NCBI RefSeq assembly: GCF_900187645.1
Contig: NZ_FYEE01000021.1
Location: 1 to 35,283, forward strand
Direction: 5' to 3'
Source of the DNA: Pseudomonas sp. Irchel 3E20
GTDB taxonomy: Bacteria; Pseudomonadota; Gammaproteobacteria; Pseudomonadales; Pseudomonadaceae
DNA length: 35,283 nt
The position numbers were made by a program, and so were the translations under genes. This document shows positions 16,624-24,383 of the stretch, one piece after another (within the stretch, counting starts at the first letter, position 1; every line of letters begins with the position of its first letter). The notes beneath the pieces are model-generated. The model did no database searches and was not told the origin of the DNA. It saw nothing but the letters and a program-made list of their open reading frames with translations.

Positions 16624-19224
16624 TTAGGCTTGAATGACCGGGATATTGGCATTCGCTGCGGCTTCACGGAACTCGGCGATCTGGTCGAAACTCAGGTAGC
16701 GATAGACATCGCTGGCCATGGTGTCGATTTCCTTCGCGTAGACCATGTATTCCTCGACGGTCGGCAGGCGACCCAGGATCGAGGCCACCGACGCCAGCTC
16801 GGCCGAAGCCAGGTAGACGTTGGCGCCGTCGCCCAGACGGTTCGGGAAGTTACGGGTGGAAGTGGAGACCACTGTGGCGTTCGGCTCAACCCGTGCCTGG
16901 TTACCCATGCACAGCGAGCAGCCCGGCATTTCCATGCGCGCGCCAGCCTTGCCGTAGATGCCGTAGTAGCCTTCTTCGGTCAGTTGGTGAGCGTCCATCT
17001 TGGTCGGCGGCGACAGCCACAGGCGAGTTGGCAACTGGCCCTTGACCTGCTCCAGCAACTTACCGGCAGCGCGGAAGTGACCGATGTTGGTCATGCACGA
17101 ACCGATGAACACTTCGTCGATCTTCTCGCCAGCCACGCTGGACAGCAGGCGGGCGTCGTCCGGGTCGTTAGGTGCGCAGAGAACTGGCTCCTTGATCTGG
17201 GCCAGGTCGATTTCGATGATTTCGGCGTATTCGGCGTCGGCATCGGCCACCATCAGTTCCGGGTTGGCGATCCAGGCTTCCATCGCTTGAGCGCGACGTT
17301 CCAGGGTGCGCGCATCGCCGTAGCCTTCGCCGATCATCCAGCGCAGCAGGGTGATGTTGGAGCTCAGGTACTCGGTGATGGACTCTTTGGACAGCTTGAT
17401 AGTGCAACCGGCAGCCGAACGTTCGGCCGAGGCGTCGGACAGCTCGAAAGCCTGTTCGATGCTCAGGTTGTCCAGGCCTTCGATTTCCAGGATGCGGCCG
17501 GAGAAGGCGTTCTTCTTGCCTTTCTTCTCTACGGTCAGCAGGCCAGCCTGGATCGCGTAGTAAGGAATGGCGTGCACCAGGTCACGCAGGGTGACGCCCG
17601 GTTGCATCTTGCCTTTGAAGCGCACCAGGATCGATTCCGGCATGTCCAGTGGCATCACGCCAGTGGCGGCGGCGAACGCTACCAGGCCGGAACCGGCCGG
17701 GAACGAAATGCCCATCGGGAAACGGGTGTGGGAGTCGCCGCCGGTGCCAACGGTGTCCGGCAGCAGCATGCGGTTCAGCCAGCTGTGGATGATGCCGTCG
17801 CCCGGGCGCAGGGACACGCCGCCACGGGTCATGATGAAGTCAGGCAGGGTGTGGTGGGTGGTCACGTCGATCGGCTTTGGATACGCCGCGGTGTGGCAGA
17901 AGGACTGCATCACCAGGTCGGCGGAGAAGCCCAGGCACGCCAGGTCTTTCAGTTCGTCGCGGGTCATCGGGCCCGTGGTGTCCTGGGAACCGACGGTGGT
18001 CATCTTCGGTTCGCAGTAGGTGCCGGGGCGTACGCCGGTCACGCCGCAGGCCTTGCCGACCATTTTCTGCGCCAGGGTGAAACCCTTGGTGCTTTGCGCG
18101 GGGGCTTCTGGCTTCTTGAACAGGTCCGATGGTGGCAGACCCAGTTCGGTACGGGCCTTCTCGGTCAGGCCACGGCCAATGATGAGCGGGATACGGCCGC
18201 CAGCACGGACTTCGTCGAGCAGGACCGGGGTCTTCATTTCGAAGGTGGTCAGCACTTCATCGCTGTTGTGCTTGGTGACTTTGCCAGCGTGCGGGTACAG
18301 GTCGATCACGTCGCCCATGTGCATGTTGGAAACGTCGAATTCGATCGGCAGTGCGCCGGCATCTTCCATGGTGTTGTAGAAGATCGGAGCGATCTTGCTG
18401 CCGAAGCAGAAGCCGCCAGCGCGCTTGTTCGGCACGTAAGGCACGTCGTCGCCGAAGAACCACAGCACCGAGTTGGTTGCCGATTTACGCGAGGAACCGG
18501 TACCGACCACGTCACCGACGTAGGCGATAGGGAAACCCTGGCCGCGCATTTCTTCGATCTGCTTCATCGGGCCGGTCACGCCTTGCTCGTCCGGCACGAT
18601 GCCGTCACGGGCCATTTTCAGCATGGCCAGGGCGTGCAGCGGGATGTCAGGGCGCGACCAGGCGTCCGGGGCAGGGGACAGGTCGTCGGTGTTGGTTTCG
18701 CCGGTGACCTTGAACACCCGCAGGCTGATCTTGTCAGCCAGGGTCGGACGGTTCTTGAACCATTCGCCGTCAGCCCAGGATTGCAGCACGCCTTGGGCGT
18801 GGGTGTTGCCGTTCTTGGCTTTTTCCGCGACGTCGTGGAACGCATCGAACATCAGCAGGGTGTGCTTGAGCTGGGCTGCGGCCACGGGCGCCAGTTCGGC
18901 GTCGTCCAGCAGGTTGACCATGGTGACGATGTTGTAGCCGCCCTGCATGGTGCCCAGCAGCTCGACTGCACGCTTTTTGTCGATCAGCGGGGAAGTGGCT
19001 TCGCCCTTGGCCAGGGCCGACAGGAAACCAGCCTTGACGTAGGCAGCTTCGTCAACGCCTGGTGGAATGCGGTTGGTAATCAGGTCAACGAGGAAAGCTT
19101 CTTCGCCAGCGGGGGGATTTTTCAGCAGCTCGACCAGGCCTGCAGTTTGTTCGGCGTTAAGCGGCTGGGGAACGATACCCAGGGCGGCGCGCTCTTCGAT
19201 ATGTTTGCGGTAGGCTTCAAGCAC
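16624..19224 (-). CDS. acnB: Bifunctional aconitate hydratase 2 / 2-methylisocitrate dehydratase
   Basis: TCA-cycle aconitase B of 866 aa: citrate to isocitrate through a [4Fe-4S] cluster, also acting on 2-methylisocitrate. I chose GTG 19224 (translated MLEAYRKHIEERAALGIVPQPL) because GAGGG lies just upstream. With this start the cluster ligands fall at C710 (FIGSCMTN), C769 and C772 (GCSLCMGN), exactly the E. coli AcnB numbers. The HEAT-like N-terminal domain, swivel domain (GTGSSRKSATNSV) and catalytic domains are intact. It is monocistronic, with a 397-bp upstream region that holds unusual inverted repeats. Confidence 0.97.
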   Translation of the reverse strand: MLEAYRKHIEERAALGIVPQPLNAEQTAGLVELLKNPPAGEEAFLVDLITNRIPPGVDEAAYVKAGFLSALAKGEATSPLIDKKRAVELLGTMQGGYNIVTMVNLLDDAELAPVAAAQLKHTLLMFDAFHDVAEKAKNGNTHAQGVLQSWADGEWFKNRPTLADKISLRVFKVTGETNTDDLSPAPDAWSRPDIPLHALAMLKMARDGIVPDEQGVTGPMKQIEEMRGQGFPIAYVGDVVGTGSSRKSATNSVLWFFGDDVPYVPNKRAGGFCFGSKIAPIFYNTMEDAGALPIEFDVSNMHMGDVIDLYPHAGKVTKHNSDEVLTTFEMKTPVLLDEVRAGGRIPLIIGRGLTEKARTELGLPPSDLFKKPEAPAQSTKGFTLAQKMVGKACGVTGVRPGTYCEPKMTTVGSQDTTGPMTRDELKDLACLGFSADLVMQSFCHTAAYPKPIDVTTHHTLPDFIMTRGGVSLRPGDGIIHSWLNRMLLPDTVGTGGDSHTRFPMGISFPAGSGLVAFAAATGVMPLDMPESILVRFKGKMQPGVTLRDLVHAIPYYAIQAGLLTVEKKGKKNAFSGRILEIEGLDNLSIEQAFELSDASAERSAAGCTIKLSKESITEYLSSNITLLRWMIGEGYGDARTLERRAQAMEAWIANPELMVADADAEYAEIIEIDLAQIKEPVLCAPNDPDDARLLSSVAGEKIDEVFIGSCMTNIGHFRAAGKLLEQVKGQLPTRLWLSPPTKMDAHQLTEEGYYGIYGKAGARMEMPGCSLCMGNQARVEPNATVVSTSTRNFPNRLGDGANVYLASAELASVASILGRLPTVEEYMVYAKEIDTMASDVYRYLSFDQIAEFREAAANANIPVIQA

Positions 19225-19621
19225 AGTTATTACCCTCATCAGTGGTCCCGGTCCGGGACGCTCATCCAGAAATAGCCGGTGCGCAGCGCCTGGGGGCTTT
19301 TTGGGCCGCAAAGCCTGCGCTACCGGTATTCCTCACAGAAGCTGCTTTCAAAGTTTTACGCCTGCCGAACGGGCTGATGAGGGTTGGCGCAGAGCTTTCC
19401 CCGCTGGAAAGACTCCTCGCCAACACCGTTCTTTAGGATCAACTGTGCTCGTGACGCTTTGAAAACAGCTTCTAACGGACTATTGGCGCCTTAAAAGGCT
19501 GGCCGATTCTACGGCAAAAAAAATCTAAAGGTAAGTTAGGCCCTCAAGTTTGAGGGGTGATGAATGTTAGACAAAGGGCTAACATGCCGACCTGTTTTGC
19601 TTCCCCGCGTCCTGCCTACCT
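19225..19621. other. Divergent acnB / DUF1289-gene intergenic region rich in inverted repeats
   Basis: A 397-bp spacer between divergent genes with no coding-like frame. From left to right it holds the nested-repeat element at 19337-19473, a GCCTTAAAAGGC palindrome at 19488-19499, an A8 tract at 19516-19523, the hairpin CCCTCAA-GT-TTGAGGG at 19541-19556, and the inverted repeat ATGTTAG-N8-CTAACAT at 19564-19585. The last lies 37 bp before the DUF1289 start and could be an operator for that gene. Promoter hexamers are not clear. Confidence 0.6.
19337..19473. other. 137-nt element of nested inverted repeats upstream of acnB (candidate structured RNA or MITE-like element)
   Basis: The outer arms AGAAGCTGCTTTCAAAG (19337-19353) and CTTTGAAAACAGCTTCT (19457-19473) are complementary at 16 of 17 positions. 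Inside, GTTGGCG (19383-19389) pairs with CGCCAAC (19418-19424). Within that, GAG/CTC and TTTCC/GGAAA close a CCGCT pentaloop, with small internal loops between. The result is a long rod topped by a stable hairpin on either strand. It lies 113-249 bp before the acnB start, so on the minus strand it could be part of the acnB leader. I do not recognise it as a named RNA family. Defined terminal inverted repeats also allow a small mobile element, but I see no target-site duplication. Confidence 0.5.
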
Positions 19622-20092
19622 ATGCCCAATCAGACCATCAAGACCCCCTGCGTCGGCCTCTGCTCCACTGTTTACGGTGATTTGGTGTGCCGTGGCTGCA
19701 AGCGTTTCCACCACGAAGTGATCCACTGGAACGGCTACAACGAGGAAGAGAAACGCGCGGTGTGGCTGCGCCTGGAGCAACTGCTGGTGCAGGTGATGGC
19801 CTCCAAGTTGGAGGTTTTCGACGCCGCTTGCCTGCGTTCGCAGCTGGAACAGCGCAAGATCCGCTTCGTGCCCCATCAGTCCGAGTACTGCTGGGCCTAC
19901 CAGTTGATCGCCCGCGGTGCGCGGGTCATCAATCAATTGGATGCCTACGGGATGGTGCTGCTGCCGGAGTTTCGCGACTGGAACCTGCCGGAGCTGCGCG
20001 ATGCCATCGACCGGGAATTTTTCCTGCTCTCCGAGGCCCACTACGAGCGTTACATCGCCCCGGGCTTTCTCAAGGATGCCCTGGCGCGCTGA
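19622..20092 (+). CDS. DUF1289 domain protein with N-terminal four-cysteine motif
   Basis: A 156-aa protein starting at ATG 19622. The N-terminal DUF1289 module (about residues 6-38) has C10, C14, C23 and C26 in PCVGLCSTVYGDLVCRGCKRFHHEVIHWNGY, which looks like a small metal or Fe-S site. The rest (40-156) is soluble, mostly helical and rich in aromatic and charged residues, and belongs to the longer Pseudomonas version of the family. The function is unknown. It is divergent from acnB; shared control by the palindromes between them is possible but unproven. Confidence 0.85.
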   Translation: MPNQTIKTPCVGLCSTVYGDLVCRGCKRFHHEVIHWNGYNEEEKRAVWLRLEQLLVQVMASKLEVFDAACLRSQLEQRKIRFVPHQSEYCWAYQLIARGARVINQLDAYGMVLLPEFRDWNLPELRDAIDREFFLLSEAHYERYIAPGFLKDALAR

Positions 20093-20104
20093 GCCTTGAA
20101 CGCA

Positions 20105-20136
20105 ACGGGGGCAAGCGTCGCGACGCTTGCCCCCGT
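20105..20136. terminator. Perfect 32-bp palindrome between convergent genes (likely bidirectional terminator)
   Basis: The 16-nt arm ACGGGGGCAAGCGTCG is followed at once by its exact reverse complement, giving a 16-bp stem with no spacer. It sits 12 bp after the DUF1289 gene stop and 26 bp from the convergent usp stop. Only short T-runs follow, so its effect as a terminator may rest on stem strength alone. Confidence 0.7.
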
Positions 20137-20162
20137 GGTTTGCCTGCTTGGCACCGCACTTG

Positions 20163-21026
20163 CTAGTGGCGGGCCACTTCCTCCTCCAGATGCCCCATCA
20201 CGTCCTCAGGCTTGAGCACCAGCACGTCGCAGTTCACGGCGTCGAGCACCACTTCGGCGGTGTTGCCGATCAGCGCGCCGGACAACCCTGTGCGGGCCAC
20301 GGTGCCGATGATGAGCACCGCGGCGTCCAGCTTGTTGACGTTGTGGGGGATCAGCACATCGGCCGGGCCTTCCTCGATGTGCAGGTGGTCGTCATCGATA
20401 TCGAACTCGGCCTGGAACGCGCGGCACTGCTCGCGATAGCGGGCCTCGATGGTTTCCTTGAGTTGGAACACCGGGTCCGCCGCCGACAGCATGGGCGAAG
20501 GGTGGGCGCTGATGACGTGCAACTTGGCTTTGGCCAGGGAGGCGATGTCGAAGCCATGGTCAACAATGCAGCTGTGCAGGGTGCGGTGCTCGCCGTCGGT
20601 GTTGCCCACGTCCACGGCCGCCAGGATGGTGCCGCCGGTCCACGGCGTCGCGGTCTTGACCAGCAGCACCGGGGTGGGGCAGTAGCGCAGCAGTTTCCAG
20701 TCCGCCGGGGTCAGCAGGGCTTTTTTCAGCGGGTTGTCGGGGAAATGCTGCTTGATGACCAGCCCGCAGCCCTCGGCTTGTTGCACGTCAATGATGGTTT
20801 CGTGCTGGCTTTCCTTCCACGCCTGTTCGGTGGTGACGCTATAGCCTTCTTCCACCAGGCGGGCCTTGAGTACGGCCAGGAGCGCGCCGTGGTCATGTTT
20901 TTTGTCGCACACCAGCAGATGCAGATGGGCTTGGGTGACGCCAGCAATCAACTTGGCGCGTTTAAGTGCCAGGCTCTCGGCCGGTGTGGGCTCAATGACC
21001 ACCAGGATGCTGCGGATGGCTTGCAT
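20163..21026 (-). CDS. Two-domain universal stress protein (UspA superfamily, UspE-like)
   Basis: A 287-aa protein with tandem Usp folds. The first (about 1-135) starts with RSILVVIEPTPAESLALKRAK. The second (about 140-280) starts with GGTILAAVDVGN and carries the nucleotide-binding signature GTVARTGLSGALIGNTAE (241-258). The first half lacks a clear G-x2-G-x9-G(S/T) motif, so only the C-terminal half probably binds ATP, as in other tandem Usps. The promoter holds a perfect Anr box, which fits the known anaerobic induction of several Pseudomonas Usp proteins. It is single-gene and divergent from miaE. Confidence 0.92.
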   Translation of the reverse strand: MQAIRSILVVIEPTPAESLALKRAKLIAGVTQAHLHLLVCDKKHDHGALLAVLKARLVEEGYSVTTEQAWKESQHETIIDVQQAEGCGLVIKQHFPDNPLKKALLTPADWKLLRYCPTPVLLVKTATPWTGGTILAAVDVGNTDGEHRTLHSCIVDHGFDIASLAKAKLHVISAHPSPMLSAADPVFQLKETIEARYREQCRAFQAEFDIDDDHLHIEEGPADVLIPHNVNKLDAAVLIIGTVARTGLSGALIGNTAEVVLDAVNCDVLVLKPEDVMGHLEEEVARH

Positions 21027-21067
21027 GGTCGGGTTCTCCAGAAAAGTGACAGGACGTTAGTGCAGCA

Positions 21068-21110
21068 ACTATAGATGCTGCGCGCGCACCCGGATGTTGA
21101 TGCACATCAA
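21068..21110 (-). promoter_or_regulatory. Anr (FNR-type) box and -10 element of the usp promoter
   Basis: TTGAT-GCAC-ATCAA (21097-21110) is a perfect Anr/FNR palindrome. On the minus strand a TATAGT -10 hexamer (21073-21068) sets the start near 21061-21062, which places the box centre at about -41.5, class II activator spacing. The start codon is at 21026, leaving a leader of about 35 nt. Confidence 0.82.
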
Positions 21111-21142
21111 GCCCGGTTGCTGGTGGTCTGCGGCCCGGCCGG

Positions 21143-21148
21143 TATAAT
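21143..21148 (+). promoter_or_regulatory. Consensus -10 hexamer of the miaE promoter
   Basis: An exact TATAAT stands 107 bp before the miaE start. The nearest -35-like hexamer, TTGCTG at 21117-21122, has a long 20-bp spacer, so the -35 assignment is weak. The Anr box at 21097-21110 would sit about 50 bp upstream of this start, close enough to affect it. Confidence 0.55.
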
Positions 21149-21254
21149 CGGCGCCTTTGCCCGTGAACCCCTACTGCGTGAGCCCCATGTTGCCGATTCT
21201 TGACGTCGCCGCTGCCCTGCCTTGCCCCGTATCTTTTCTGACGCAGGTGGCTCA

Positions 21255-21863
21255 ATGATCCTGCCCGAGATCCACGAATTTCTCGGCTGCCGCACGCCGG
21301 ATGCCTGGGTGCAAGCAGCGCTGGCGGACCAGGAAACCCTGCTCATCGACCACAAGAACTGCGAATTCAAGGCCGCCAGCACCGCCCTGAGCCTGATCGC
21401 CAAGTACCACAGCCATGTCGACTTGATAAACCTGATGTCGCGCCTGGCCCGTGAAGAGCTGGTGCACCACGAGCAGGTCATGCGCCTGATGAAAAAACGC
21501 AAGATCGGCTTGCGCCAGTTGTCGGCCGGGCGCTACGCCTCGGGCCTGCGCAAAGTGGTGCGCAGCCACGAGCCGGTGAAACTGGTGGATACCCTGGTGG
21601 TGGGCGCGTTTATCGAGGCCCGCAGTTGCGAGCGTTTCGAGGCCCTGGTGCCGCACCTGGACGAAGAGCTGGGCAAGTTCTACTTCGGCCTGCTCAAGAG
21701 TGAAGCGCGGCACTTCCAGGGCTATCTGAAACTGGCCTACCAGTACGGCGACGCGGCCGACATCGCCCAGGTCATCGAGCGGGTGCGGGCCGCCGAACGG
21801 GAGCTGATCGAGTCGCCCGACGTCGAGTTCCGCTTCCACAGCGGCGTGCCGGGCAACTGTTAA
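21255..21863 (+). CDS. miaE: tRNA-(ms2io6A37)-hydroxylase
   Basis: A di-iron monooxygenase that uses O2 to hydroxylate the isopentenyl group of ms2i6A37 in tRNA. It is 202 aa from ATG 21255 (MILPEIHEFLGC), preceded by AGGTGG; the longer frame lacks a good ribosome site. The ferritin-like ligand pattern is intact: E37 (NCEFKAAS), E68-x-x-H71 (REELVHHEQV), E121 (FIEARSCERFEAL) and E150-x-x-H153 (SEARHFQGY). The divergent usp gene shares the intergenic region and its Anr box. Confidence 0.94.
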   Translation: MILPEIHEFLGCRTPDAWVQAALADQETLLIDHKNCEFKAASTALSLIAKYHSHVDLINLMSRLAREELVHHEQVMRLMKKRKIGLRQLSAGRYASGLRKVVRSHEPVKLVDTLVVGAFIEARSCERFEALVPHLDEELGKFYFGLLKSEARHFQGYLKLAYQYGDAADIAQVIERVRAAERELIESPDVEFRFHSGVPGNC

Positions 21864-21914
21864 AAACTCTTAAAAACATGAAAGTTATGGCCAAACCCGG
21901 CAACCCACGCCGTT

Positions 21915-21959
21915 TTGGCCAATGCCGACGGCATTTTGCCAAGCGTTGACCCTTATACT
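21915..21959 (+). promoter_or_regulatory. Palindrome and -10 element upstream of the two-component genes
   Basis: AATGCCG-A-CGGCATT (21921-21935) is a 7-bp-arm inverted repeat, extended outward by TTGGC (21915-21919) and GCCAA (21938-21942). A good -10 hexamer TATACT lies at 21954-21959, 37 bp before the response regulator start. The palindrome overlaps where the -35 should be, so it is a candidate operator, perhaps for autoregulation. Confidence 0.5.
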
Positions 21960-21995
21960 GCAGCCTCTTCGGATCAAGGGCTGTGGTTGGGCGTT

Positions 21996-22703
21996 ATGGA
22001 AAACCTGGGAGTTGGCAAAGTCCTGCTGGTGGAGGACGACGAGCGCTTGGCGGCGTTGATCGCGCACTTTCTCACCCAGCATGGTTTTGAGGTGAGGGCC
22101 GTGCACCGCGGTGACGTGGCGCTGGCGGCCTTTCTGGAGTTCAAGCCCCGGGTCGTGGTGCTCGACCTGATGCTGCCGGGGCAAAGCGGCCTGCATGTGT
22201 GCCGCGAGATCCGTGCCATTTCCGACATTCCGATTGTCATCCTCACCGCCAAGGAAGATGACCTGGACCACATCCTGGGCCTGGAGTCCGGCGCCGACGA
22301 CTACGTCATCAAACCCATCAAGCCGCCCGTGTTGCTGGCCCGGTTACGCGCCTTGCAGCGCCGCCAGGTGCCCCAGGATAGCGTGCGCGGCGCCCTGGAA
22401 TTCGGGCGCCTGGTGATCGACCGCAGTTGCCGCGAAGTGCGTCTGGGCGCACAGGTGATCGACCTCACCACCATGGAGTTCGAGCTGCTGTGGCTGTTGG
22501 CCAGTGCGGCGGGCACGCTTCTTTCGCGCGACGACATCCTCAACCGCATGCGCGGCATCGCCTTCGACGGCCTCAACCGCAGCGTGGACGTCTACATCAG
22601 CAAACTACGCGGCAAACTCAACGACAACCCTCGCGAACCGGTGTGCATCAAGACCATCTGGGGCAAGGGTTACCTGTTCAATCCGTTTGCCTGGGAGGTC
22701 TAG
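21996..22703 (+). CDS. OmpR/RstA-family response regulator
   Basis: A DNA-binding response regulator of 235 aa from ATG 21996 (MENLGVGKVLLVEDDERLA). The receiver has acidic D14/D15, phospho-acceptor D57 (VVVLDLMLPG), T84 and K107 (DDYVIKPIKP), and the C-terminal OmpR winged helix has SVDVYISKLRGKLNDNP and IWGKGYLFNPFAW. The frame is open further upstream from a TTG, but that leader overlaps the promoter palindrome and is rejected. It is closest in character to RstA, a group that includes Pseudomonas BfmR. The stop TAG abuts the ATG of the sensor gene. Confidence 0.92.
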   Translation: MENLGVGKVLLVEDDERLAALIAHFLTQHGFEVRAVHRGDVALAAFLEFKPRVVVLDLMLPGQSGLHVCREIRAISDIPIVILTAKEDDLDHILGLESGADDYVIKPIKPPVLLARLRALQRRQVPQDSVRGALEFGRLVIDRSCREVRLGAQVIDLTTMEFELLWLLASAAGTLLSRDDILNRMRGIAFDGLNRSVDVYISKLRGKLNDNPREPVCIKTIWGKGYLFNPFAWEV

Positions 22704-23978
22704 ATGCTGCGCCTGTTTTTACGCCTGTACATCGTGCTGGCCATCGGCCTGGCGGGCGCCATCATGGCGGTCAACTACACCTTCTCCGAGCTGCTGCCCG
22801 AAGCCAACGAAGCCTATAACCGCGAAGCCCTGCGCGGCCCGGCCTATGGCCTGGTGCAACAACTGCGCCCAGTCACCGGCGCGGCGCGGGCGCAACGCCT
22901 GGCCGAGCTGCAACCCCACTACGGCCTGCGCTTGGAACTGGTAGAGGCCAGCGACCTGAGCCTCAGCACCCGCGAACAGGGGCTGTTGGCCGAAGACCAA
23001 GTGGTGGTGCGCGGCGACTTCAGCGAGTTTGTCGCGAACATCGATGGCGGCGCGCAGTTGCTCAGCATCAAACTCCCCGAAGAGCCCAAGTGGCTGTATC
23101 TCTGGGCGTACTTGTTCCTGGGGGTGTGCCTGGCGCTGGTCCTGTATTTCTGGGTGCGCCCGCATTGGCGCGACCTGGAGTTGATCCGCCTCGGCGCCCA
23201 GCGCTTTGGCGACAATGACCTGAGTGCGCGCATCCAGCTCTCGCGACGCTCCAGCGTGCGCGAGTTGGCGGGGCACTTCAACCACATGGCCGAGCGCATC
23301 GAAGGCTTGATCGCCCATCAGCGGGAGCTGACCAACGCGGTTTCCCACGAGTTGCGCACCCCCATCGCGCGGCTGTCGTTCGAGCTCGATCAGTTGCGCC
23401 AACAGGCCGACCCGCGCAAGCACAGCGAACTCATAAATGACATGTACGCCGACCTCGGCGAGTTGGAGGAAATGGTCTCTGAGCTACTGACCTACGCCAG
23501 CCTGGAGCGTGGCGCCACGGTCATCAGCCGCGAAGACATCCAGGCCCAGAGCTGGCTTGACAGCGTAGTCGGCAGCGTGGCCCTGGAGGCGGAAGCGGCG
23601 GGGGTGCAGTTGTCCATTGGCGCCTGCCAGGTGGAGTGGGTGCGCATCGAGCCGCGCTTCATGGCCCGGGCCCTGATAAACCTGCTGCGCAACGCCATCC
23701 GCTACGCCGAACGGCGGGTGGAGGTATCGCTGGTGCGCCTTGGCGATGGTTATGAAGTGCTGGTCAACGACGACGGCCCCGGCGTGCCGCTGGCCGGGCG
23801 GGAGAAGATCTTCGAGCCGTTCTCGCGCCTCGACGCCAGCCGCGACCGCCGCACCGGTGGTTTTGGCCTGGGGCTGGCGCTGGTGCGGCGGGTGTCTCAG
23901 TCCCACGGTGGCGAGGTCGAAGTGCTCGATTCCCCCTGGGGTGGCGCCTCGTTTCGCATGACCTGGTTGCACCAGTAG
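22704..23978 (+). CDS. RstB-like sensor histidine kinase
   Basis: A 424-aa membrane kinase paired with the preceding regulator. It has TM1 at about 6-24, a periplasmic domain of about 105 residues (25-130), TM2 at about 131-150, then HAMP. Next come the H-box with H215 (NAVSHELRTPIARL), the N-box (NLLRNAIRYA), G1 (NDDGPGVP), the F-box (FEPFSRLD) and G2 (GFGLGLAL). All catalytic boxes are present. The periplasmic part has no recognisable ligand domain beyond RstB-like character, so the signal is unknown. The REPIN starts three bases after the stop. Confidence 0.92.
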   Translation: MLRLFLRLYIVLAIGLAGAIMAVNYTFSELLPEANEAYNREALRGPAYGLVQQLRPVTGAARAQRLAELQPHYGLRLELVEASDLSLSTREQGLLAEDQVVVRGDFSEFVANIDGGAQLLSIKLPEEPKWLYLWAYLFLGVCLALVLYFWVRPHWRDLELIRLGAQRFGDNDLSARIQLSRRSSVRELAGHFNHMAERIEGLIAHQRELTNAVSHELRTPIARLSFELDQLRQQADPRKHSELINDMYADLGELEEMVSELLTYASLERGATVISREDIQAQSWLDSVVGSVALEAEAAGVQLSIGACQVEWVRIEPRFMARALINLLRNAIRYAERRVEVSLVRLGDGYEVLVNDDGPGVPLAGREKIFEPFSRLDASRDRRTGGFGLGLALVRRVSQSHGGEVEVLDSPWGGASFRMTWLHQ

Positions 23979-23980
23979 TT

Positions 23981-24064
23981 AAGCGGGCTCGCCCGCGCCG
24001 GGGTGCGCAGCGCCCCTCGACGGTGGTGCGCCCGCTTCGCGCCCGAGCGCGGGCAAGCCCGCTT
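23981..24064. repeat. GC-rich REPIN directly after the sensor kinase gene
   Basis: AAGCGGGCTCGCCCGCGC (23981-23998) and GCGCGGGCAAGCCCGCTT (24047-24064) are inverted copies that match at 17 of 18 positions. The spacer contains further GCGCCC/GGGCGC-type complementarity. The right end runs into CCTACA, a common flank of Pseudomonas REP sequences. It may act as a transcription or mRNA-decay barrier after the operon. Confidence 0.8.
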
Positions 24065-24065
24065 C

Positions 24066-24383
24066 CTACAGGGCGGGCACGACCACCGGGCCGAGGCGAT
24101 AGCGCCCCCCGGGCCCGGCAAAGGGCCGGGGCTTGATTGAGCCCATGCCGTGCCGCGCTGACGTGCCCTGAAGCAACCCCTCGCGATCCCTACGCCGATC
24201 CGTGGCGCCCATGTGGGTGGCCAAGCCGAAGGTGGTCTCATCCCACTCTTTTTGCCTATCCGCCAGCCCGACGTGTTGGGGGCTGCGGTGTGGTTGCTCG
24301 TCCGCGGCCCGCAGGCCTTCTGCGGGCAGCATCCAACAACAGCAATACAGCGATAAATACAGGGTGCGCAGGGGCGTGGGCAT
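24066..24383 (-). CDS. Possible small exported protein of unknown function
   Basis: A 105-aa frame starts at ATG 24383. Its N-terminus (MPTPLRTLYLSLYCCCWMLPAEGLRAADEQ, in part) reads as a signal peptide: a basic start, a hydrophobic stretch at about 8-20, and a likely cleavage after LRA at residue 26. The remainder includes DETTFGLATHMGATDRRRDREG and ends GGRYRLGPVVVPAL. Third codon positions are strongly G/C, as in real genes here, and the stop lies just outside the REPIN. Weak points are the lack of a good ribosome site and no recognised family. It is divergent from the 656-aa repeat-protein gene. Confidence 0.42.
   Translation of the reverse strand: MPTPLRTLYLSLYCCCWMLPAEGLRAADEQPHRSPQHVGLADRQKEWDETTFGLATHMGATDRRRDREGLLQGTSARHGMGSIKPRPFAGPGGRYRLGPVVVPAL

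Noticed and set aside
16630..19275. An 881-codon open frame on the plus strand opposite acnB
   Set aside because: It is the mirror of a high-GC3 gene, where the opposite frame loses stop codons. It has no family motifs, while acnB is certain.
19242..19436. A 64-codon plus-strand frame upstream of acnB
   Set aside because: It overlaps the acnB translation start region and the inverted-repeat element, with no coding character.
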